This document shows, piece by piece, positions 1-5,071 of a stretch of 8,252 nt of DNA. A program made the position numbers and the translations under genes. The DNA comes from Phocaeicola_A sp964444735 (GTDB lineage Bacteria > Bacteroidota > Bacteroidia > Bacteroidales > Bacteroidaceae), in NCBI GenBank assembly GCA_964444735.1, contig CAYUIJ010000088.1, forward strand, positions 1-8,252, written 5' to 3'. How positions within the stretch are numbered: the first letter of the stretch is position 1; every line of letters starts with the position of its first letter. The notes under the pieces are model-generated. The model was given only the letters and a program-made list of their open reading frames with translations, did no database searches and was not told the origin of the DNA.

Positions 1-131
1 CATCGACCGATTGGGAGGATAAAATATGCGCTAATGTAATTCAACCAACAGGTTATTATCAATTTCTATGTAACAGGATGCGATTAATTTCTTTAAGCCT
101 AGGCTATGGAAATTCGTGGCAAAATATTTAA
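1..131 (+). CDS. Possible C-terminal end of an unrecognised protein (partial)
   Basis: From base 3 one plus-strand frame stays open for 42 codons and ends in TAA at 129-131; the other two plus frames stop within 40 bases. The residues end in LGYGNSWQNI and match no family I recognise. The main support is position: a hairpin with a T-run, oriented to terminate plus-strand transcription, starts 14 bases after the stop. An open run of this length can occur by chance, and the stretch is more AT-rich than the genes to its right, so it could also be intergenic DNA. No function is proposed. Confidence 0.35.
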   Translation, partial: STDWEDKICANVIQPTGYYQFLCNRMRLISLSLGYGNSWQNI

Positions 132-144
132 AAAACTAACATCA

Positions 145-187
145 GACAGCTTCTTGTCCGTGATTGAATAGGAAGTTGTCATTTTTT
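145..187 (+). terminator. Rho-independent terminator, possibly bidirectional
   Basis: The arms 145-154 (GACAGCTTCT) and 171-180 (GGAAGTTGTC) can form a 10-pair stem with two G-U pairs and a 16-base loop. A T-run at 182-187 follows directly, so the structure fits termination of a plus-strand gene ending at 131. It also lies just past the stop of the minus-strand helix-hairpin-helix gene, whose TAA overlaps the T-run. In that direction the U-run is about nine bases beyond the stem, so termination would be weaker. Confidence 0.6.
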
Positions 188-1142
188 ATTCTCCGTTATT
201 CTCAGAACCAGCTGTAGAAAAATCTACATATGGTTCCAGCCTCTTGATATCAGACGAAACAAACGCATCATAAAGCTCAAGCTGCGACAGCGATTTCAGC
301 GGACCGTACTTATGCCTGTGTTCTACAATGATTCTGGCCTGGTATAAGTTGAGGTAGGGATGCGAGCACAGACGTTCCACACCCCACTGGTTGATTTTCA
401 GATTCCGCTGCGGACGAGTACTGATGCAGAACCAGCGTTCAATCCTCTCCGGAAGTCCGTTAATCTCCTTTAACTGGACAACATCATAGAAACCTCCGAT
501 GCTTTGCCTGTAAGCCACAATCCGTGCAGCATAGACACTGCCGATGCCGGGAATCTTTTTCAGTTCGGCCGTATCGGCATTATTCAATTCTATCTTTGTT
601 CCTTCGGGATATTTCTCAATGTAGGGCTTTATCGCTACCGATGGTTCTTCGGGCATCAGAGCCTCTCTGCTTTCAGCAGTTTCTGACTGCTTGTCAGCGG
701 CTATCTGTATGTAAGGACGCAAAGCTGCAAAGGTTTCTCCGCTTAGACCGTATATCCTTGCCAGCGCATCGGAATTGCGGAAGCGTCCGCCTGCCGCACG
801 GTATTTCAGAATGTTACGCACCACACGCACGGGAAGTCCCATGCGTGTCAGCATGGAAAAGTCGGCCGTGTTAGGGTCGAACGGAAACGGATGCAAGACC
901 GGCCTTCCCTCTTGCTTGACAGAAGCAGTGTCTGAACCTTTCCGAAAAGCGCTGCCTTCTCCTATCCGCTGCATGAAAGCCTGAAGAGAGGTGTCCGATT
1001 GCGTTTTCTCGGTATCTGCCTGTTGCCTTCCATGACGGCTGCCCATATAGAGCATACCCAACAGCAAAAGAACGGCGAAGAGAAACATTATCCCTTTCCG
1101 TTCAGTTCGCGAGAAGTAAAAAAAATCTTTCCACATATCCAT
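186..1142 (-). CDS. Membrane-anchored ComEA-like helix-hairpin-helix protein
   Basis: The 318-residue product has a short basic N-terminus, one hydrophobic segment at about 18-33, a polar linker to about 83, and three helix-hairpin-helix units at about 86-146, 183-238 and 247-307. The middle unit is the clearest: IELNNADTAELKKIPGIGSV with the PGIG hairpin at 198-201. The first (FDPNTADFSMLTRMGL) and third (LKINQWGVERLCSHPYL) are degenerate. Such units bind the DNA backbone without sequence preference, and ComEA is the DNA receptor of natural transformation; a role in DNA binding outside the inner membrane is inferred. ComEA is usually shorter, with only one pair of motifs, so three units are notable. 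The start at 1142 (MDMW) was chosen, but the Met two codons on (1136) is equally possible. No competence gene is adjacent. The gene diverges from the VanZ-family gene across 57 bp. Confidence 0.85.
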   Translation of the reverse strand: MDMWKDFFYFSRTERKGIMFLFAVLLLLGMLYMGSRHGRQQADTEKTQSDTSLQAFMQRIGEGSAFRKGSDTASVKQEGRPVLHPFPFDPNTADFSMLTRMGLPVRVVRNILKYRAAGGRFRNSDALARIYGLSGETFAALRPYIQIAADKQSETAESREALMPEEPSVAIKPYIEKYPEGTKIELNNADTAELKKIPGIGSVYAARIVAYRQSIGGFYDVVQLKEINGLPERIERWFCISTRPQRNLKINQWGVERLCSHPYLNLYQARIIVEHRHKYGPLKSLSQLELYDAFVSSDIKRLEPYVDFSTAGSENNGE

Positions 1143-1173
1143 ACAAAATTTGTAAAGTTATTATACATTTGTA
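1142..1173. promoter_or_regulatory. Two TACA-TGTA palindromes in a divergent promoter region
   Basis: TACAAA-A-TTTGTA at 1142-1154 and TACA-TT-TGTA at 1164-1173 are both perfect inverted repeats. Their centres are about 20.5 bp apart, close to two helical turns. The second overlaps the -7 box of the VanZ-family gene and the first overlaps the start codon of the helix-hairpin-helix gene. They could be paired operator sites, or AT-rich coincidence. Confidence 0.3.
1164..1171 (+). promoter_or_regulatory. -7 promoter box of the VanZ-family gene
   Basis: TACATTTG matches the Bacteroidetes -7 consensus TAnnTTTG and lies 28 bases before the ATG at 1200. No good TTTG box is seen at the usual distance upstream; the nearest, at 1149-1152, is too close. 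On the other strand, TAACTTTA (1160-1153) is a one-mismatch -7 box for the helix-hairpin-helix gene. Confidence 0.5.
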
Positions 1174-1199
1174 GTTTCAGAGACAAAAACAAATCAACT

Positions 1200-1586
1200 A
1201 TGATAAAACTCATCTCACGTTACACCGTTTCATGGCTTTTAATAGTTCTTATCCTGTTCCTTTCTTTCTTCAAAATCTCCGACCCCTTGATGGAAGATGT
1301 TCCGTTTATCGACAAATGGACTCATATAACCATGTATCTTGTGCTCTCGTCAAGCCTCTGGATTGAGTATCTGCGAAGTCATACGCGCATCTGTTACAAG
1401 AGACTGTGCATTGAAGTCATAGTACTGCCTGTTGTAATGGGTGGAGTCATTGAGTTCATACAAGGCTATTGTACCACCTACCGTTCGGGCGACTGGATGG
1501 ACTTCATAGCAAACAGTCTCGGAGTAGCCATCTCGGCCATACTCGGCTTTGCATGGTATCGGTACCGCTTCTTGAAAAAGGCCTGA
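1200..1586 (+). CDS. VanZ-family membrane protein
   Basis: The 128-residue product has four predicted membrane segments at about 9-24, 42-57, 70-86 and 103-120. It carries the polar residues typical of VanZ-like proteins: DKWTH (D38, K39, H42) before helix 2, E85 and Q88 in IEFIQGY, and RSGDWMDFIANSLG (R95, D98, D101, N105, G108) entering helix 4. The length fits small stand-alone VanZ-like proteins. The family is named after a gene that raises teicoplanin resistance in enterococci, but the biochemical activity of most members is unknown, and no glycopeptide-resistance genes are nearby, so resistance should not be assumed. The ATG at 1200 is preferred because upstream in-frame codons would run through the promoter and into the opposite-strand gene. 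Its 3' end faces the symporter gene across 72 bp, in which I see no clear terminator. Confidence 0.85.
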   Translation: MIKLISRYTVSWLLIVLILFLSFFKISDPLMEDVPFIDKWTHITMYLVLSSSLWIEYLRSHTRICYKRLCIEVIVLPVVMGGVIEFIQGYCTTYRSGDWMDFIANSLGVAISAILGFAWYRYRFLKKA

Positions 1587-1658
1587 TATACACAGCCTGA
1601 CAGAAGTACTGATGACAAGAAAACTGCCGTTGCGCCCGACTATTGCCATGTTTAGAAA

Positions 1659-3017
1659 TTACCCCCATTCTTTAAGGAATATCAGTGCAATGGCTATCGG
1701 AGCAATGTAACGCACGAAAAAGATATATGCCTTGAAGAATCTCACTTTCAGACTCCCTCCGTTTGACACTTCAGAATAGACCAGCTTGCGATCAAGATAC
1801 CATCCTACAAAGAGACATATCAACATACCACCGAACGGGAGCATGATTTTTGCCGTAACAAAGTCGAAAAGGTCAAACAGTGTCAATCCGCCAATGGTAA
1901 ACCCGCTCCATACACCCAACGACAGCGAACAGCACACGCCTAGCACAAAGCATCCTGCCGTAACAAAGGTTGCCGCTTTCTTGCGCGTCAGACGAAATTC
2001 TTCGTGCACACAGGCTGTCACTACCTCATGCATGGAAATGGTAGAAGTCAGTGCGGCCAATGCCAGCAACACATAAAACATCAGCGAGAAAATATATGAA
2101 AGAACAGGCAAACTGTGGAATGCCTGTTGGAACACGTTTGGCAAAGTGATGAATATCAATGCCGGACCCGTATCAGGCTGTATGCCAACCGAAAAAGCTG
2201 CAGGAAATATGATAAGTCCGGCCAGAATGGAAATCAGCGTATCAATGGTTCCCACATTGAAAGCCGTGCGTGTCAGATTTGTATCTTTACTGAAATAAGA
2301 AGCATAAGTACACAAGCATCCCATTCCCAGACTCAGTGAATAGAAAGCCTGTCCCATAGCACCCAGTACCACATCGGCTGTCACTTTTGAAAAGTCAGGT
2401 TTCAAAAGAAAATTCAGTCCGGCCTGAGCTCCGGGAAGTGAAACGGAGCATACAGCCAACACTATCACCAAAATAAACAGCATAGGCATCATCATCTTAG
2501 CCGACTTTTCAATACCTCTTTTCACACCGCGTACCACTACAAAGTGAGTGATGAGCAGAAAACAGGCCAGCCATATCAGCGGACGTACCGGATCTTTCGA
2601 GAACTCGGTAAAAAATGCCGTAAAGTCGGCCGGAGTCTTGCCGGCAAAGCCGTTTACTCCTGCTTCCATAACAAACTCTAAGGTCCATCCAGCCACCACC
2701 GAATAGTAACTCAGAATAAAAAATCCGGTAAGCACTCCCAAAAAGCCTACCCAGCACCAAGCAGTTCCCGGTGCCAGAATCTGATAGGCCCCGGCTGTAT
2801 TGGCGCGTGAACGGCGACCGATAAGAAACTCCGATATCATGACCGGCATACCCAATAATATGATACAAAATAGATAAATCAAAATGAATGCAGCTCCACC
2901 ATGCTGTCCGGTTTCATATGGGAAACGCCAGATATTTCCCAGCCCTACTGCCGAACCTGCAGATGCCAGTATCGCCCCTATACGGCTTTCAAAATTCACT
3001 CTGTTAGAATTCGCCAT
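1659..3017 (-). CDS. Sodium:neurotransmitter symporter family (LeuT-type) amino-acid transporter, 11 helices
   Basis: This 452-residue inner-membrane protein belongs to the neurotransmitter:sodium symporter family, which couples Na+ entry to uptake of amino acids or related compounds. Helix 1 carries the signature AVGLGNIWRFPY (23-34), with N28 at the position of a sodium-binding Asn in LeuT. The broken helix 6 is visible as YSLSLGMG (226-233). Helix 8 has LTSTIS (323-328), where T324 and S325 match the LeuT Na2-site Thr-Ser pair. The chain ends after helix 11 (FFVRYIAPIAIALIFL, 433-448), so it lacks helix 12, as many bacterial members do. The substrate cannot be told from sequence; related bacterial proteins carry tryptophan, tyrosine or other hydrophobic amino acids. 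It starts 110 bases after the CYTH gene on the same strand but has its own -7 box, so it is probably transcribed independently. Confidence 0.93.
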   Translation of the reverse strand: MANSNRVNFESRIGAILASAGSAVGLGNIWRFPYETGQHGGAAFILIYLFCIILLGMPVMISEFLIGRRSRANTAGAYQILAPGTAWCWVGFLGVLTGFFILSYYSVVAGWTLEFVMEAGVNGFAGKTPADFTAFFTEFSKDPVRPLIWLACFLLITHFVVVRGVKRGIEKSAKMMMPMLFILVIVLAVCSVSLPGAQAGLNFLLKPDFSKVTADVVLGAMGQAFYSLSLGMGCLCTYASYFSKDTNLTRTAFNVGTIDTLISILAGLIIFPAAFSVGIQPDTGPALIFITLPNVFQQAFHSLPVLSYIFSLMFYVLLALAALTSTISMHEVVTACVHEEFRLTRKKAATFVTAGCFVLGVCCSLSLGVWSGFTIGGLTLFDLFDFVTAKIMLPFGGMLICLFVGWYLDRKLVYSEVSNGGSLKVRFFKAYIFFVRYIAPIAIALIFLKEWG

Positions 3018-3057
3018 ACTTATATTTCATTCTGTTATTAAAATCACACCAACGGTG

Positions 3058-3065
3058 CAAATATA
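3058..3065 (-). promoter_or_regulatory. -7 promoter box of the symporter gene
   Basis: Read on the minus strand this is TATATTTG, a full match to TAnnTTTG, about 40 bases before the symporter ATG. A near-match to the -33 TTTG box, TTCG at 3090-3087, lies about 21 bases upstream, close to the usual spacing. The implied leader is about 30 bases without a Shine-Dalgarno sequence. Confidence 0.55.
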
Positions 3066-3127
3066 GAAATAAAATCAGAGTTTCTGCGAATAACCGATGC
3101 GAATACATATTTAAGAATGCTTATTCG

Positions 3128-3601
3128 TCATTTTTTCCATGTCAAATAAGGATGCTTCATCAGACTTGAATTGTAATAACGCCTGTCGCCTGTAACCTCA
3201 TGTCCTAAAAAAGGCGGACGTTCAAACGGTTCGTCTTCATAACGAAGCTCCACTTCGACCACTACCAGTCCGCTGTTTTTACCGAAGAACTCATCTACCT
3301 CAAAGACATGATTTCCGAAAGGAACAAGATAACGGGTTTTCTCAATCACTTCCGGCTCGCAGAGTCTCATCAGTTCACGGGCTTCGTCTACGGGTATTTC
3401 GTATTCCCACTCGTAGCGGCTCAGTCCGTCATTGAATGATGGGCCCTTGATGGTGAGACAGGCCTTTTCACCGGCTATGCGTATACGCACCGTACGTCCT
3501 CCCATGCTGCATATATATCCCTGCACTATGTGGTAGTGCTCTTTTGCCATATGCTTGTACTCACTTTTGACAAGAAACTTTCTTTCGATTTCCTGTACCA
3601 T
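3128..3601 (-). CDS. CYTH-domain / triphosphate tunnel metalloenzyme
   Basis: The 157-residue protein is a single CYTH domain. The N-terminal ExExK signature is EIERK (E4, E6, K8). Further charged residues of the eight-stranded tunnel are visible: R39 and R41 in VRIRI, K52 in LTIKG, E64/E66/E68 in YEWEYEI, R90, D103 and E116/E118 in VEVEL. In this family the basic residues hold a triphosphate and the acidic ones bind Mg2+ or Mn2+. Small bacterial members of this size that begin QEIE-K include inorganic tripolyphosphatases, so hydrolysis of tripolyphosphate or a nucleoside triphosphate in the cytoplasm is the likeliest role; adenylate cyclase and thiamine triphosphatase are less likely. The ATG at 3601 places the ExExK motif at residues 4-8, as expected. 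The gene follows the RF2 gene and the 46-residue protein gene, but a long hairpin separates it from them, and I see no clear promoter of its own. Confidence 0.9.
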   Translation of the reverse strand: MVQEIERKFLVKSEYKHMAKEHYHIVQGYICSMGGRTVRIRIAGEKACLTIKGPSFNDGLSRYEWEYEIPVDEARELMRLCEPEVIEKTRYLVPFGNHVFEVDEFFGKNSGLVVVEVELRYEDEPFERPPFLGHEVTGDRRYYNSSLMKHPYLTWKK

Positions 3602-3626
3602 ACGGTTGTCTTTTTATAAGAACACG

Positions 3627-3681
3627 AAAAGTGTGTATGCATCCGGCCTCTCCCCCGGAGACATACCGGATCATCTCACAC
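3627..3681 (-). terminator. Long imperfect hairpin with a short U-run; terminator or attenuator
   Basis: Paired segments, from the base upward, are 3631-3635 with 3677-3681 (GTGTG/CACAC), 3637-3639 with 3672-3674, 3641-3646 with 3666-3671 (ATCCGG/CCGGAT) and 3649-3653 with 3657-3661 (TCTCC/GGAGA), around a three-base loop. That makes 19 pairs with small internal loops. On the minus strand it is followed by UUUU (3630-3627), and on the plus strand by no T-run, so it acts on the minus transcript. It lies 36 bases past the stop of the 46-residue protein gene and only 29 bases before the CYTH start codon, so it could end the prfB transcript or control read-through into the CYTH gene. Confidence 0.6.
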
Positions 3682-3716
3682 ATTCTCCCCTGCCTCACCT
3701 GTTATAGAATAGGCCG

Positions 3717-3857
3717 TCAAGCCCAGATAGAGTAACAAATCATTGCAATCACGGCCAACACAATCAAGCCGATAAATATACCTTTTACTACACGTTCCGC
3801 TTGTTGCTCTTCACGTTTTTCACGGGCAACATGCTTTTGTTTGCTTTTCTGGCTCAT
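3717..3857 (-). CDS. 46-residue single-span membrane protein of unknown function
   Basis: The ATG at 3857-3855 opens a 46-codon frame that ends in TGA at 3719-3717. The first 25 residues are strongly charged and Lys/Arg/Glu/Gln-rich (MSQKSKQKHVAREKREEQQA, then ERVVK) and look like a cytoplasmic amphipathic or coiled helix. Residues 26-45 (GIFIGLIVLAVIAMICYSIW) form one membrane helix, giving a likely N-in, tail-type topology. Its start is 26 bases after the RF2 stop codon with no terminator between, so it is almost certainly in the prfB transcript. The clean split into a basic half and a hydrophobic half, and codon use like its neighbours, argue that it is real. I do not recognise a named family. 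It is short enough to be missed by gene callers with a length cut-off. Confidence 0.75.
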   Translation of the reverse strand: MSQKSKQKHVAREKREEQQAERVVKGIFIGLIVLAVIAMICYSIWA

Positions 3858-3883
3858 GGTAATTAAATTTTTTTGGGTTATTG

Positions 3884-4999
3884 TCATATTCCGGCTTCGC
3901 CAAACTCCATAAGGTATGCCTTGATGAATCCGTCAATTTTCCCGTCCATCACACCGTTTACATCCGAGGTCTGGAAGTTGGTGCGGTGGTCTTTCACACG
4001 GCGGTCATCAAATACATAGCTTCGAATTTGCGAACCCCACTCAATTTTCTTCTTTCCGGCTTCAATTTTTGCCTGTTCTGCCATACGGTGCTTCATTTCC
4101 TTTTCATAAAGGATGGAACGCAACTGACGCATGGCGTTTTCCTTGTTTTTCGGCTGGTCACGGGTTTCGGTATTTTCAATGAGGATTTCCTCTTCTTCTC
4201 CGGTATAGGGGTCTTTGTACTGATAACGCAGACGCACTCCAGACTCTACCTTGTTTACGTTCTGCCCTCCGGCACCTCCGCTTCTGAAAGTATCCCATGA
4301 AATGCATGCAGGACTGATGTCCACTTCGATGGTATCATCGACCAATGGAGTCACAAACACAGATGCGAAAGAAGTCATCCGCTTGCCCTGCGCATTATAA
4401 GGCGATACGCGCACCAGACGGTGCACGCCGTTCTCACCTTTCAGATAACCGTAAGCATAAGCACCTTCTATTTCAATGGTAACACTCTTTATTCCAGCCT
4501 CATCACCTTCCTGCAGGTTGGCAACGGCCACCTTATATTTATTGGTTTCAGCCCAGCGCATATACATACGCATCAGCATCGAGGCCCAGTCCTGACTTTC
4601 AGTACCTCCCGCACCCGAATTGATTTTCAACACGCAGTCCATCTGGTCGGCTTCCTGACACAACATATTTTTCAGCTCCAGTGCTTCGATGGCTTCCATT
4701 GCCTTGTGATAGACACCGTCCACTTCAGCTTCGGTCACCAGCTCATCCTTGCAAAAGTCAAAAGCCAGATCCAATTCATCGGTAAGGCTTTTCACTTCCT
4801 TGTATCCGTCAATCCATCCCTGCAGGCTTTTCACTTTTTTCATCTGTGCCTCAGCCTTCTTGGCATCATCCCAAAATCCGGGAATCTGTGTTCTCAGCTG
4901 TTCCTCTTCTACCTGAATCAGTTTGGAGTCAATGTCAAGATAACGTCTCAAGGCTTCGGTACGTTCTTTTACGTCTTTCAGTCGCTCTATTGTAATCAT
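3884..4999 (-). CDS. prfB: Peptide chain release factor 2 (RF2), no programmed frameshift
   Basis: RF2 reads UGA and UAA in the ribosomal A site and triggers peptide release. The 371-residue product has the N-terminal helical domain (about 1-110), then the decoding domain with the anticodon-like tripeptide SPY at 199-201, where E. coli RF2 has SPF. The peptidyl-transferase-centre loop RSGGAGGQNVNK holds GGQ at 244-246, whose Gln is normally methylated. S240 lies where E. coli K-12 has its unusual Thr246. The start MITIERLKDV at 4999 fits the family. An in-frame ATG at 5080 would overlap the acyl-CoA synthetase and cover the promoter box. At codons 20-22 the DNA reads TAT CTT GAC with no UGA, so the frameshift that autoregulates many prfB genes is absent. 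The gene's own stop is UGA, followed by C, with an in-frame UAA two codons later. Confidence 0.97.
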   Translation of the reverse strand: MITIERLKDVKERTEALRRYLDIDSKLIQVEEEQLRTQIPGFWDDAKKAEAQMKKVKSLQGWIDGYKEVKSLTDELDLAFDFCKDELVTEAEVDGVYHKAMEAIEALELKNMLCQEADQMDCVLKINSGAGGTESQDWASMLMRMYMRWAETNKYKVAVANLQEGDEAGIKSVTIEIEGAYAYGYLKGENGVHRLVRVSPYNAQGKRMTSFASVFVTPLVDDTIEVDISPACISWDTFRSGGAGGQNVNKVESGVRLRYQYKDPYTGEEEEILIENTETRDQPKNKENAMRQLRSILYEKEMKHRMAEQAKIEAGKKKIEWGSQIRSYVFDDRRVKDHRTNFQTSDVNGVMDGKIDGFIKAYLMEFGEAGI

Positions 5000-5026
5000 G
5001 CTTAGATACTTTTTATTCCGTTCATG

Positions 5027-5034
5027 CAAAGATA
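5027..5034 (-). promoter_or_regulatory. -7 promoter box of prfB
   Basis: The minus strand reads TATCTTTG, a full TAnnTTTG match, 27 bases before the prfB ATG at 4999. It lies between the end of the acyl-CoA synthetase and prfB, so prfB has its own promoter and a short leader. No good -33 TTTG is seen at 19-21 bases; a TTTG 11 bases upstream is too near. The box supports the start at 4999 over the in-frame ATG at 5080. Confidence 0.55.
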
Positions 5035-5050
5035 ATAGAATAATGCAAAG

Positions 5051-5071
5051 GACAGCACTGTTTCTGCTGTC
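5051..5071 (-). terminator. Hairpin at the stop codon of the acyl-CoA synthetase, weak terminator candidate
   Basis: GACAGCA (5051-5057) and TGCTGTC (5065-5071) are a perfect seven-pair inverted repeat around a seven-base loop. The ligase stop codon (5072-5070) lies at its edge. On the minus strand it is followed by CUUUGCAUUAUUC rather than a solid U-run, so termination would be inefficient and some read-through into prfB is possible. Confidence 0.4.

Noticed and set aside
999..1199. A longer form of the VanZ-family protein starting at 999
   Set aside because: The extra 67 residues are antisense to the helix-hairpin-helix gene and cross the divergent promoter region. The family match and the first membrane helix begin just after the ATG at 1200.
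1587..1658. A terminator between the convergent VanZ-family and symporter genes
   Set aside because: I looked for an inverted repeat with a T-run on either strand and found only very short pairings such as AGTACT, none with a T-run.
3641..3671. The ATCCGG/CCGGAT repeat as an attachment or target site of a mobile element
   Set aside because: The repeat nests inside a larger paired structure with a compact loop, which fits an RNA hairpin better. No mobile-element gene or terminal repeat is nearby.
3881..4300. Plus-strand open frames opposite prfB, here and at 4421-5005
   Set aside because: Both are antisense to a clearly real gene, and their hydrophobic, Phe-rich translations match no family.
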